Origin: CAJBVG01 sp943371235
GTDB taxonomy: Bacteria; Bacteroidota; Bacteroidia; Sphingobacteriales; Sphingobacteriaceae
Direction: 5' to 3'
Assembly (NCBI GenBank): GCA_943371235.1
Contig: CALRTZ010000007.1
Location: forward strand, 21,532 to 85,531
DNA length: 64,000 nt
The first letter of the stretch is position 1, and every line of letters starts with the position of its first letter. Shown piece by piece: positions 55,201 to 63,367 of the stretch. The notes below the pieces were generated by a model, which was not told where the DNA came from, searched no databases, and was given only the letters and a program-made list of their open reading frames with translations. The translations under genes were made by a program, and so were the position numbers.

Positions 55201-58200
55201 TTATAGAGTTTTGGATGATGGATCCATTTATTTACAACGAAGGATCTGCAGGTGGAGATTTGTATTTTAACTTAGGAAGTATATCTGAAGACGTTTTAAA
55301 AGATGGTAAAGAATCGATTGAAAATGCCTTGCCAAAAGATGGCGACGCCGCCAGATACGATAGTACAATTTGGGGAAGAGTAGGAACAGTTCCACCATTG
55401 AACCAAGCATTTGATAATGATAATAATGCACGCCAATTTCAGGATGTTGGATTAGATGGATTAAATGATAGCGAAGAACAAGTGTTTTTTAAAAATGCCT
55501 ATTTAGATTTATTAGAACAAACTTTAGGGCCGACTTCTCAAGCATACCAATTAGCATTGACCGATCCAGCTGGCGATAACTACGCATATTATAGAGGTAA
55601 TGAGTATGATGATGCCAAAGCATCTGTTCGCGATCGTTACAAAAAATACAATGGTTTAGAAGGCAACTCTCCTACTGAGCAACAATCAACTGCTAAAACT
55701 GGTATAAGTAATACAGCAGCTACTCCAACACCCGATACAGAAGACATCAACAGAGACAATGCGCAAAGTGATAGAGATGAATATTTCCAATATAGAGTTC
55801 GATTAAGCCCAGGCGATTTAGAAAACCCTGATCAAAATTCTTTTGTAACTGATAAAGTGGTTGCTCCAGTAAAATTAGCAAATGGAAGAACAGAAAATGT
55901 TACTTGGTACCAATTCAGAATTCCATTATCAAAATACGAAAAACGAGTTGGTGATATACAAGATTTTAGAGCGATACGATTTGTTCGTGCATTTTTAACC
56001 AATTTTAATGATACCGTTACCTTACGTTTTGCTCGTTTGCAATTAGTAAGAGGAGAGTGGAGAAGAATAGAACCAACAGTAGTTTCGGGCGAAGGTACAG
56101 AAGCTAAATCGGATGCGATTTTTGATTTATCTACCATCAACATAGAAGAAAACGGTAGCAGAGTGCCAATTCCTTATGTATTACCACCGGGAATTATACA
56201 AGAAAGAAATTTACAAGATGTAAGAGGAACTACACGTGTAAATGAACAAGCATTATTATTAAACGCTTGTAATTTTAAAAAGAATGATGAAGTAAAAGCG
56301 TATAAAATTTCGGGCTTCGATTTCAGGTCGTATAAAAAAGTGGAGATGTTTATACATGCTGAAGGGGAAGAAGTGGAGAACAATGAGATGACTGCTTTTA
56401 TTCGTTTCGGTATAGATTATACGGATAACTATTACGAGTATGAAATTCCGTTAACCATAACTCCTGCAAATGAAAGAACACCAGAAGGTATTTGGCCAGA
56501 GGCAAATAAATTATCCTTACCACTTTCTGTTTTACAATTAGCTAAGCAACGTAGAAATAATTCGCGAGAACCGGTATCGGTAGAGTACCCAGTGCAAGAC
56601 GGGAAAAACACGGTTTGGATAAAAGGTAATCCCGACTTAGGGAACGTGCGTTCTATTGTGGTGGGTATTAGAAATAGGAGCGGAACACCTAACGACCCTA
56701 AGTGTGTACAAGTTTGGTTCAACGAATTATTATTAACAGAGTTTGATGAACAAGGAGGTTGGGCAGCAACAGGTAGAGTAAGTGCACAATTAGCCGACTT
56801 GGGTAACGTAACAATTTCTGGTAGTAAAAGTACATTTGGATTTGGTTCTATTGATAAAAAGGTAAGTGAGCGAAACAGAACAGATGATAAACAATACGAT
56901 GTTACTTCGAATGTTGAATTAGGGAAATTTTTCCCAGAGAAAGCAGGTATTCGTGTGCCAATGTATGTATCGTATTCACAAGCGATAAGCACACCTCAGT
57001 TTGCTCCAAACAATCCAGATATTTTATTGTCGAATGTTTTGTCTGAATTAAATGCTGCAGAGCGCGACTCTATAAAAAGAATTACCGAAGATTTTACTCG
57101 AAGGAAAAGCATCAGTTTTACCAATGTGAAAAAAGACAGAATTGATACTAAAAAACCTGTTCGAATTTACGATGTAGAAAACTTTAGTGTGACGTATTCA
57201 TACGCCGACCAATACCGAAGGAATTACAACACCGAGTATAATATTTTAAAAAATCACAGAGGTGCATTATCCTATAATTATAACAACGCACCTAAAGAAG
57301 TACGGCCGTTTGATAAGGCGATAAAAAATCAGAATTTAAAAATAATTAAAGATTTTAATTTTAATTATAAACCAAGCGCACTTGATTTTAGAATTGACGT
57401 GGATAGAGTTTATGGTGAAACAAAAATTAGAAATATTAATACAGGAACGTTGCCGATTGAAGAAACATTTAATAAGAATTTTAGAATTACACGTACATAC
57501 GGAATGCGTTATGACATTACACGTGCATTGAAATTTGACTTTACCGCCAATAATTTAGGAGTAGTTGATGAACCGTTTGGAAAAATAGATACACGTGAAG
57601 AAAAAGATTCGCTTTTAACAAATATTAAAACATTAGGACGAACCACTGATTACAATCAGAATTCGAACTTAACGTACCAAGTGCCTATAAATAAATTGCC
57701 ATATATGGATTGGACCCAAATGACGGCAACGTATACGGCGAGATATGATTGGAGAGCCGCAGCATTGGCTACTCCAAAATTTGAAAACACTATTTCGAAC
57801 AATCAATCGATACAAATAAACCCGACGTTTAACATGACGCAGTTGTATGGCAAATCGAAATATTTAAAAGCATTAATTACTCCAGCTAGGGCACGCTCTC
57901 CAAGAGACAATGGAAATCCGCTAGAGAAACTGAAAGTAAATAAAACAGCCGCTCAAGAAAAGGAAGATAGTTTGGCAAAAGCGATGAGCAAAAACGATTT
58001 CAAAAAAGTGTTGGCGCGAACCTTAATAATGTTGCGCACCATAAACTTTAGTTACCGAGAAACCAATGGGCAGCAATTACCAGGCTATATACCTGGAACA
58101 GATTTATTGGGGATGGATTTCGGAAAATTAAATGCACCAGGCGTTGGCTTTGTGTTCGGCAGTCAAGAAGACATTCGATTTAAAGCAGCCGATAATGGAT

Positions 58201-59360
58201 GGATTACTACCTACGATTCTGTTTCGAACAGGTACTTACGATCTAACAGAGTTGAATTTAATTTACGAGCCAATATAGAACCAATGAAAGACATGCGACT
58301 GGATGTAAACATGCAGCGCAGTATGACTAGAAATTACCAAGAGTTCTTTAGGTACGATAATAATCCGGCGAGTGGAACCTATCAGCGATTTAGATCATTT
58401 GCAGAAACCGAAACGGGTAATTTTAGCATGACGATAGTTACTATTGGATCGGCATTTGAAGGCATAAGTGATGATGGTACTTCGGCATTTTTTGAGAAGT
58501 TCCAAGAGAATAGATTTGCAATTTCGCAAAGGTTAGCGAACGAAAAAGGAATTACTGGTTTTGACACTGCAGGTTTTTATGATGGATATGGGAAGTACTC
58601 TCAACAAGTTTTAATACCCGCATTTTTGGCAACCTATTCTGGCAGATCAACCAATATTGTTAGTTTAAACCCTTTCCCTAAAATTCCTTTACCAAACTGG
58701 AGATTAAATTATACAGGTTTCATGAAATTTGAAATTATAAACGAATATTTTTCGAGCTTCACTGTAAACCACGCGTACACCTCAACCTATAACGTAAATA
58801 GTTTTAACAGACCAACTACCATTGCTACGAAGTATGCAGCTAATGGAAATTTTGTACCAGAGTATGAAATACAACAAGTAACGATTTCTGAAACGTTTGC
58901 GCCTTTAATTGGCTTCGACATGACCATGAAAAACAAGGTGAACATTGTATTGGAATACAAACAAAGTAGAAATTTAGGCTTAAGTTTTGCAAATACGCGA
59001 GTAGAGCAATTAAATACCTATGAGTACAACGTAGGATTAGGGTATACTACCAACAATCTACAATTGCCTTTTAGTTTTGGGAATGGCCAAAAAGTTTTGA
59101 AAAACGATTTAAACGTTCGTACTGATTTTAATATCAGAATTAATAGAGGCGCTATACACCGAATGGATCAAGGCTTTTCTGATATTATTAACGGCTCCAG
59201 GGTAATAAGTATTAAGCCATCAGTGGAGTATGTATTAAATCAACGCTTCCAAGTGCGTTTGTTTTACGACAGGTTGGTTACCAAGCCATATATTTCGACT
59301 ACTTTCCCTACAGCTATTACCAGTTTAGGATTTAGCTTAAGAATTAATATTGGTGCGTAA
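52245..59360 (+). CDS. sprA: SprA, outer-membrane channel of the type IX secretion system
   Basis: A 2371-residue outer-membrane protein, the size expected for the giant single-chain T9SS barrel (also called Sov in Porphyromonas). The GTG at 52245 gives a signal-peptide N-terminus (KTSTTGRKSIFRLFITVIS to about AASIVWS). Conserved SprA_N features appear early (MVPKLYVNNQVFDRIFGG, VDIRPQGTAELIF, FEYWKQRS). FVPNITVNPANGRIIF and YIDDFEGSRSSIDL are further family blocks. The maeB-ruvA-sprA-gcvH order supports the call. It should translocate the three sorting-domain proteins in this window. Confidence 0.97.
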   Translation: MKTSTTGRKSIFRLFITVISLFAAASIVWSAESTITKFELPIISAVDTGTKFQGTATDNGPKKKIDLQDPPNVERKVEYDPETKMYVITESVGGKFYKSPVYMTFEEYQLYESKKSKFEYWKQRSAETQLISPNGMVPKLYVNNQVFDRIFGGSKVDIRPQGTAELIFAGRFNKNDNPLLNERQRKTRQFDFDQKIQLNVTGNIGDKLKTSVNYNTEATFDFENQMKLEYTGYEDEIIKKIELGNVSLPLNSSLISGSQSLFGVKTQLQFGKLMVTSVFSQQKSEKKQIKITNGSQKTEFKFLADNYEGNKHFFIAQYFRDQYDRSLDEPPIIKSNILISRVEVWVTSRNRVGDENTRDILALIDLGENSRTYTTDPNLIKNVSPYPNSVKTDQVDASNNLLDIIPASARNVGDNSLSSYFANTGGPDNYARIRARKLLDREYTFHPQLGYISLNAALNADEVLAVAYRYTLNGVEYTVGEFSNERQETNPPTVLYTKLLKNVSLKTSLPTWDLMMKNIYSLNAFQVNSEEFKLDVMYLDEKTANNVNYISDGPANVKNLPLIRVLGLDKLDVKQTLTPDGVFDFVPNITVNPANGRIIFTKIEPFGSYLYGLLAADGDTVIAHNIAFTELYDSTKFKAQQLPRKNKFTIQGSFQSTSNSEFSLNAINIPQGSVVVKSGTQVLVEGQDYTVDYNIGRVKITNAALLSNGAPLTVDLESSTLFGVQSRTFIGTRFDYKVNDELNLGGTFLRLSERPLTQKVNIGDEPIANNMYGVDLNYRSDSRFLTTLVDRIPLIQTKANSNITVSAEYARLDPGHSRLLNTANNKSGISYIDDFEGSRSSIDLKSSTAWFLSSTPAMFPEGNLFNDLSYGFNRARLAFYQIDNLFYSRTDNRTPVHIRNDRVQLSNHYVREVTEQEVFPNKQIPTGQPNILSTLDLTYFPRERGPYNFSVSRLNADGTFKDPNNSWGGIMRRLETNDFEALNVEFIEFWMMDPFIYNEGSAGGDLYFNLGSISEDVLKDGKESIENALPKDGDAARYDSTIWGRVGTVPPLNQAFDNDNNARQFQDVGLDGLNDSEEQVFFKNAYLDLLEQTLGPTSQAYQLALTDPAGDNYAYYRGNEYDDAKASVRDRYKKYNGLEGNSPTEQQSTAKTGISNTAATPTPDTEDINRDNAQSDRDEYFQYRVRLSPGDLENPDQNSFVTDKVVAPVKLANGRTENVTWYQFRIPLSKYEKRVGDIQDFRAIRFVRAFLTNFNDTVTLRFARLQLVRGEWRRIEPTVVSGEGTEAKSDAIFDLSTINIEENGSRVPIPYVLPPGIIQERNLQDVRGTTRVNEQALLLNACNFKKNDEVKAYKISGFDFRSYKKVEMFIHAEGEEVENNEMTAFIRFGIDYTDNYYEYEIPLTITPANERTPEGIWPEANKLSLPLSVLQLAKQRRNNSREPVSVEYPVQDGKNTVWIKGNPDLGNVRSIVVGIRNRSGTPNDPKCVQVWFNELLLTEFDEQGGWAATGRVSAQLADLGNVTISGSKSTFGFGSIDKKVSERNRTDDKQYDVTSNVELGKFFPEKAGIRVPMYVSYSQAISTPQFAPNNPDILLSNVLSELNAAERDSIKRITEDFTRRKSISFTNVKKDRIDTKKPVRIYDVENFSVTYSYADQYRRNYNTEYNILKNHRGALSYNYNNAPKEVRPFDKAIKNQNLKIIKDFNFNYKPSALDFRIDVDRVYGETKIRNINTGTLPIEETFNKNFRITRTYGMRYDITRALKFDFTANNLGVVDEPFGKIDTREEKDSLLTNIKTLGRTTDYNQNSNLTYQVPINKLPYMDWTQMTATYTARYDWRAAALATPKFENTISNNQSIQINPTFNMTQLYGKSKYLKALITPARARSPRDNGNPLEKLKVNKTAAQEKEDSLAKAMSKNDFKKVLARTLIMLRTINFSYRETNGQQLPGYIPGTDLLGMDFGKLNAPGVGFVFGSQEDIRFKAADNGWITTYDSVSNRYLRSNRVEFNLRANIEPMKDMRLDVNMQRSMTRNYQEFFRYDNNPASGTYQRFRSFAETETGNFSMTIVTIGSAFEGISDDGTSAFFEKFQENRFAISQRLANEKGITGFDTAGFYDGYGKYSQQVLIPAFLATYSGRSTNIVSLNPFPKIPLPNWRLNYTGFMKFEIINEYFSSFTVNHAYTSTYNVNSFNRPTTIATKYAANGNFVPEYEIQQVTISETFAPLIGFDMTMKNKVNIVLEYKQSRNLGLSFANTRVEQLNTYEYNVGLGYTTNNLQLPFSFGNGQKVLKNDLNVRTDFNIRINRGAIHRMDQGFSDIINGSRVISIKPSVEYVLNQRFQVRLFYDRLVTKPYISTTFPTAITSLGFSLRINIGA

Positions 59361-59371
59361 TTATTCCAAGA

Positions 59372-59400
59372 AAAATTTAACTTTGGGAAAATTAAATTTT
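59372..59400. promoter_or_regulatory. Dyad spanning the gcvH promoter
   Basis: AAAATTTAA (59372-59380) and TTAAATTTT (59392-59400) pair perfectly around an 11-base loop. An exact minus-7 box TAACTTTG (59378-59385) straddles the left arm and loop, 20 bases before the gcvH ATG. It may act as a weak sprA terminator, as the gcvH promoter, or both. Confidence 0.5.
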
Positions 59401-59405
59401 ATACA

Positions 59406-59786
59406 ATGAATTTTCCAGCAGAACTAAAGTACACTAAAGACCACGAGTGGGTTCGTTTAGAAGGTAATGTAGCATTTATCGGCATCACTGATTTTGCACA
59501 AAGAGAACTAGGTGATATTGTTTATGTAGACATTAACACCATAGGTAAAGATGTTGCACAAGAAGAAGTTTTTGGCACAGTGGAAGCTGTAAAAACTGTT
59601 TCAGATTTATACATGCCAGTAGCAGGTGAAGTTATGGAAATGAATACCCTGTTAGATGCTAACCCAGAGTTAGTAAATTCAGATCCTTACGGCGATGGCT
59701 GGATGGTAAAAGTAAACGTTAGCAATGTTGCTGATGTTGCAGGTTTACTTTCTGCAGAAGATTACCAAGCCCTAGTTGGTGCTTAA
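59406..59786 (+). CDS. gcvH: Glycine cleavage system H protein
   Basis: Lipoyl carrier of the glycine cleavage complex, 126 residues. The lipoylated Lys lies in GTVEAVKTVSDLYMP. KYTKDHEWVRLEGN and ANPELVNSDPYGDGWM are the flanking signatures. It has its own minus-7 box. The last bases overlap the start of the VanZ-like gene. Confidence 0.97.
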   Translation: MNFPAELKYTKDHEWVRLEGNVAFIGITDFAQRELGDIVYVDINTIGKDVAQEEVFGTVEAVKTVSDLYMPVAGEVMEMNTLLDANPELVNSDPYGDGWMVKVNVSNVADVAGLLSAEDYQALVGA

Positions 59787-60174
59787 TTCCTTTTGGAAAT
59801 ATAACATATTTTGGTTGCTATGGCTTTGCTTAATAACCTATTTAAGCAATGCCAAAGGCGACGGAATTCCGGACTTCCCATTATTAGCCTTTAAAGGGGC
59901 TGACAAACTAGTGCATGCCATTTTTTATTTAAACTTGATGGTAGCAATGAGCTGGGGATTTTTTAAACAAGAAAAATATCCGGACTTATATTCAAACAAA
60001 TTTCTCTATTCATTCTTATTCTGTATTACTTGGGGCGGCCTAATGGAACTTTGCCAGCTATTTATTTTTACATATAGATCGGCAGAATGGGCAGATTTTT
60101 TAGCTAACTCTATTGGTGCAGGAATAGGATTTATTATTAGTGCATATATGTGGAAATTGAATAAAAATGCATAA
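59776..60174 (+). CDS. VanZ-like small membrane protein
   Basis: A 132-residue protein with four predicted helices, matching the VanZ family (LWLCLITYLSNAKGDGI, DKLVHAIFYLNLMVAMSWG, GLMELCQLFIFTYRSAEWADFLANSIGAGIG, here cited in pieces). The start is TTG at 59776 or GTG at 59779, both overlapping gcvH. Pairing of a VanZ-like gene with gcvH is frequent in Bacteroidota. Function is unknown; the name comes from a distant relative linked to teicoplanin resistance. Confidence 0.8.
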   Translation: MVLNSFWKYNIFWLLWLCLITYLSNAKGDGIPDFPLLAFKGADKLVHAIFYLNLMVAMSWGFFKQEKYPDLYSNKFLYSFLFCITWGGLMELCQLFIFTYRSAEWADFLANSIGAGIGFIISAYMWKLNKNA

Positions 60175-60197
60175 TTTTAAGTATTAATGTATTTATA

Positions 60198-60338
60198 ATG
60201 AAAACGAAACATTTGTTTATTGGCATCTTATTAGGCTTATTTATCAGCATCAGCTTTTCCGCATGTAAGGCTAAATGTGATTGTCCGCGTTTTTCAGAAT
60301 CAAATACTCAAAACAACACCCCAAAAGCACTTATTTAA
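60198..60338 (+). CDS. Tiny lipoprotein, 46 residues
   Basis: A short gene of 46 codons: MKTKHLFIGILLGLFISIS, then FSAC with a lipobox Cys at residue 23, then a 23-residue mature peptide starting CKAKCDCPRF. Three cysteines lie within seven residues. The signal peptide and lipobox are convincing enough to call it coding despite its size. Position between the VanZ-like gene and feoA gives no firm clue. Very short lipoproteins with a CP-aromatic motif are seen elsewhere in Bacteroidota. Confidence 0.7.
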   Translation: MKTKHLFIGILLGLFISISFSACKAKCDCPRFSESNTQNNTPKALI

Positions 60339-60471
60339 GTAGAACAAATCCCTATTGTTATTTGGATTTAATTTAAATAAGCCCTAAATTGCAGCGTTTT
60401 AAAGGCCTATCCATTCATTGGATTTGGTTCTAAAACGATTTACATAATTTCTATTACGTAAAACAATTAAA

Positions 60472-60696
60472 ATGAAACTAAGGAACTTGGCAGAGTTACA
60501 ACCTGGAATGAAGGCTATTATAGATTCGTTCACAGATGAGGAGTTATCCATCCGATTATTAGAAATGGGGTGTTTGCCTGGTGAAGAAGTGGAAGTTGCG
60601 CACATTGCACCCTTAGGCGACCCAATTGCCATCCATTTATACGGTCATAAATTAAGTTTACGCAAAAAAGAAGCAGAGAGTATTTTGGTGAAGTAA
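60472..60696 (+). CDS. feoA: Ferrous iron transport protein A
   Basis: SH3-like cytoplasmic regulator of FeoB, 74 residues. Signature LLEMGCLPGEEVEV and the DPIAIHLYGHKLSLRKKEA strand pair are present. It is 13 bases from feoB. No Fur box or minus-7 box was identified in the 133 bases upstream. Confidence 0.93.
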   Translation: MKLRNLAELQPGMKAIIDSFTDEELSIRLLEMGCLPGEEVEVAHIAPLGDPIAIHLYGHKLSLRKKEAESILVK

Positions 60697-60709
60697 GAAA
60701 TAAAATAAG

Positions 60710-62830
60710 TTGAAGCAGGAAATTAATATTGCCCTCATTGGTAATCCTAACACCGGAAAATCATCATTATTTAATGCATTAACCGGCCTGAATCAAAAAG
60801 TTGGTAATTTCCCGGGTGTAACCGTTGATAAACTAATAGGCTTCTATAAAATTAATGCAGAACAATCAGCTCGAATTATTGATTTACCCGGAACTTACAG
60901 TTTATATCCACGTTCGCAAGACGAGCAAATAGCCCTTCAAGTTTTAGGTTCTCCCTCAAATCCCGATTACCCAGAAGTAATTGTGGTAGTTGTTGATGCT
61001 ACTAATCTTAAAAGAAATTTATTATTATTCTCGCAAATTTTAGATTTAGGTTTGCCTTGTGTGTTGGCTGTAAATATGATCGACCAAGCGCGCGATCAGA
61101 AATTAGAAATTGATATAGAAGGTTTATCTCAAGCCATAGGAATACCAGTTATTGCAATTAGTGCACGTAATAATGAAGGTATTGTTGATTTAAAAAAAGC
61201 GATAAAAAAGCAAATAGATGAAAAGATAACAGTTGAGTCGGGAACTGATATAAAACAATATGCGCCAGAGTTAATAGATGAAATAAAAAGAGAGTTTGAA
61301 TTAACGAATGATTATGTTGCGTTTGAATTAGCACATCATTACCATGAGCTTGCACATCTAACAGAAGAGAAAAAACAAAAATTAAAATCGCTTGGTGAGA
61401 AATATAATTTCAATCCTCAAAAAGCACAAGCACAAGAAACCATTGCTCGATTCAATCACATTAACGAATTATTATTTGATAATGTATTCAAACCATTCGA
61501 CCCGGTTAAGGAAAGTAATAGTAATAAAATTGATAAATGGTTAACACATAGAGTTGGGGGATTAATATTTTTCTTCTTGATTTTATTTATAGTTTTTCAA
61601 TCTATTTTCACTTGGTCGAGTTACCCGATGGATTTAATTGAAGCGGGCTTTATTGGCTTAGAAAATAGTTTATCGAACCTAATTCCGGATGGGATTTTTA
61701 AAGACTTATTAATTGGTGGAATATTGCCAGGATTAAGTGGAGTGTTAGTTTTTATTCCTCAAATTGCTATCTTATTTTTATTTATTGCAATACTAGAAGA
61801 TACTGGTTACATGGCGCGTGTTACCTTTATGATGGACCGTGTGATGAAGAAGTTTGGATTGAACGGAAAATCAGTTGTACCCTTAATGAGTGGAATTGCA
61901 TGCGCAGTACCCGCAATCATGTCGGCACGAACCATAGAAAATTGGAAAGACAGATTAATAACGATTATGGTAACTCCTTTAATGAGTTGCTCTGCGCGTT
62001 TGCCAGTTTATACTTTATTAATTTCGATTGTAGTACCATCAGAAAAAGTTTTAGGCTTTTTAAATTTACAAGGCTTGGTGTTAATGGCCATGTATTTATT
62101 AGGTTTTGTGGCGGCCATATTTTCGGCTTATGTAATGAAACTTATTATAAAAACGAAAGAGCGCAGTTATTTTATAATGGAATTGCCAGTGTACCGTATG
62201 CCACGTTGGTCGAACATCGGCATTACCATTTTTAATAAAGTAAAAACATTTGTTACCGAAGCGGGAAAAATAATTTTAGCAGTATCTATCGTATTATGGT
62301 TTTTGGCAAGTTATGCGCCGGGTAATTCTTTCGAACAGATCCATCAAAAATATGATAAATTAAAAATTGAAAATACAATTGATGCTGAAGAATTAGACCG
62401 AATGATGAGCTCAGAAAAGTTAGAAGCATCGTATGCGGGGCATTTAGGAAAAATGATTGAACCGGCTATTAGGCCATTAGGTTACGATTGGAAAATTGGA
62501 ATCGCTTTAATAACTTCATTTGCTGCACGCGAAGTTTTTGTAGGTACCATTGCAACCATCTACAGTGTAGAAGCTGAAGATGGAGAGTTGGATACCGTTC
62601 GCGAAAAATTAATGTCGGCAAAAAATGCAAATACTGGTGAGCCCACTTTTACCCTTGCAGTAAGTTTATCGCTTATGATATTTTATGCTTTTGCGATGCA
62701 ATGCATGAGCACCATTGCCGTTGTGTACCGCGAAACCAAATCGTGGAAATGGCCTACTATACAGTTTGTGTTTATGACGGTGTTGGCATATGTGAGTGCT
62801 TGGGTAACTTATGTAGTCTTTAGTAGTTAG
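60710..62830 (+). CDS. feoB: Ferrous iron transporter B
   Basis: Inner-membrane Fe(II) transporter with an N-terminal G domain, 706 residues. G1 is GNPNTGKSSLF (about 11-21), G3 is DLPGTYSLYP, G4 is AVNMIDQ. The membrane part contains the two Gate motifs (LMSGIACAVPAIMSAR and MSCSARLPVY). TTG at 60710 is the start; no ATG lies near. The last four codons and the stop lie inside the left arm of a 32-bp inverted repeat, so the C-terminal VFSS is repeat-encoded. Confidence 0.96.
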   Translation: MKQEINIALIGNPNTGKSSLFNALTGLNQKVGNFPGVTVDKLIGFYKINAEQSARIIDLPGTYSLYPRSQDEQIALQVLGSPSNPDYPEVIVVVVDATNLKRNLLLFSQILDLGLPCVLAVNMIDQARDQKLEIDIEGLSQAIGIPVIAISARNNEGIVDLKKAIKKQIDEKITVESGTDIKQYAPELIDEIKREFELTNDYVAFELAHHYHELAHLTEEKKQKLKSLGEKYNFNPQKAQAQETIARFNHINELLFDNVFKPFDPVKESNSNKIDKWLTHRVGGLIFFFLILFIVFQSIFTWSSYPMDLIEAGFIGLENSLSNLIPDGIFKDLLIGGILPGLSGVLVFIPQIAILFLFIAILEDTGYMARVTFMMDRVMKKFGLNGKSVVPLMSGIACAVPAIMSARTIENWKDRLITIMVTPLMSCSARLPVYTLLISIVVPSEKVLGFLNLQGLVLMAMYLLGFVAAIFSAYVMKLIIKTKERSYFIMELPVYRMPRWSNIGITIFNKVKTFVTEAGKIILAVSIVLWFLASYAPGNSFEQIHQKYDKLKIENTIDAEELDRMMSSEKLEASYAGHLGKMIEPAIRPLGYDWKIGIALITSFAAREVFVGTIATIYSVEAEDGELDTVREKLMSAKNANTGEPTFTLAVSLSLMIFYAFAMQCMSTIAVVYRETKSWKWPTIQFVFMTVLAYVSAWVTYVVFSS

Positions 62831-62845
62831 TCTTTAGTCTTTAGA
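62814..62845 (+). repeat. Left arm of perfect 32-bp inverted repeat
   Basis: Built from AGTCTTTAG and AGTAGTT units. It is exactly complementary over 32 bases to 63334-63365. It covers the feoB stop codon at 62828-62830. Confidence 0.95.
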
Positions 62846-62873
62846 GGGCGGAAGTGGTTTAGATTTTACTTTA

Positions 62874-63224
62874 TTAGTCAAATAGTTTTGAAGTGCCCTG
62901 TTCATTTTTTTGAATTTCATTAATTTTTTCAACAAATTTCTCTTTTAAATCATCAGAGATAAAATTTAATTTATTACTAATAATAATTAGCGATTCTAAT
63001 TCGGTGGATGATCCGTTTGAGATAGATAAAAAGTGTATAAATTCTTTGTCGGAGTTTCTTCCAGCTCCCTCGGCAATATTACTGGCAATAGATATTGAGC
63101 ACCTTCTAATTTGATCGATTGTATTAAAATTCTCAGATTTTGGGAATACTTTTAATAATGAATAGATATCAACAGCCAGTGCTATAGATTTTTGCCAGAT
63201 TTCAAGATTTTTATAATTATTCAT
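62874..63224 (-). CDS. Four-helix-bundle protein, 23S rRNA intervening-sequence (IVS) type
   Basis: A 116-residue protein matching the S23/IVP four-helix-bundle family (PF05635 type): NNYKNLEIWQKSIALAVDIY at the N-terminus, then QIRRCSISIASNIAEGAGR, the most conserved block, and FIHFLSISNGSSTELESLII. Relatives lie in intervening sequences of 23S rRNA genes or stand alone, and accessory proteins of diversity-generating retroelements share the fold. Function is not established. Here the gene stands alone between perfect inverted repeats. A near minus-7 box (AATATTTG on the minus strand, 63229-63236) lies four bases from the ATG. Confidence 0.9.
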   Translation of the reverse strand: MNNYKNLEIWQKSIALAVDIYSLLKVFPKSENFNTIDQIRRCSISIASNIAEGAGRNSDKEFIHFLSISNGSSTELESLIIISNKLNFISDDLKEKFVEKINEIQKNEQGTSKLFD

Positions 63225-63259
63225 AAAACAAATATTTGAAATAAAACATTAATTTTAAA

Positions 63260-63329
63260 CTGCATATATGCAGGTTTTTATATGCAGGATGATAAATGCA
63301 GGATTATTTATTAAGGATGATAAATGCAG
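63260..63329. repeat. Palindrome and direct repeats upstream of the four-helix-bundle gene
   Basis: A 14-base perfect palindrome CTGCATATATGCAG (63260-63273) is followed by two identical 15-base copies of GGATGATAAATGCAG (63287-63301 and 63315-63329), sharing the ATGCAG end with the palindrome. They lie between the gene's 5' end and the right inverted-repeat arm. Confidence 0.85.
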
Positions 63330-63333
63330 CTTT

Positions 63334-63365
63334 TCTAAAGACTAAAGACTAACTACTAAAGACTA
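63334..63365 (-). repeat. Right arm of perfect 32-bp inverted repeat
   Basis: Exact reverse complement of 62814-62845. It ends two bases before the ATG of the SprT-like gene, so it sits where that gene's ribosome-binding region would be. Confidence 0.95.
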
Positions 63366-63367
63366 GA

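Noticed and set aside
56432..56992. 186-codon minus-strand reading frame inside sprA
   Set aside because: Antisense shadow of a well-supported gene; composition and lack of any motif argue against coding.
62814..63365. Insertion sequence suggested by the 32-bp inverted repeats
   Set aside because: The enclosed gene is not a transposase, and I see no clear target-site duplication. Kept as an IVS-like cassette rather than an IS element.
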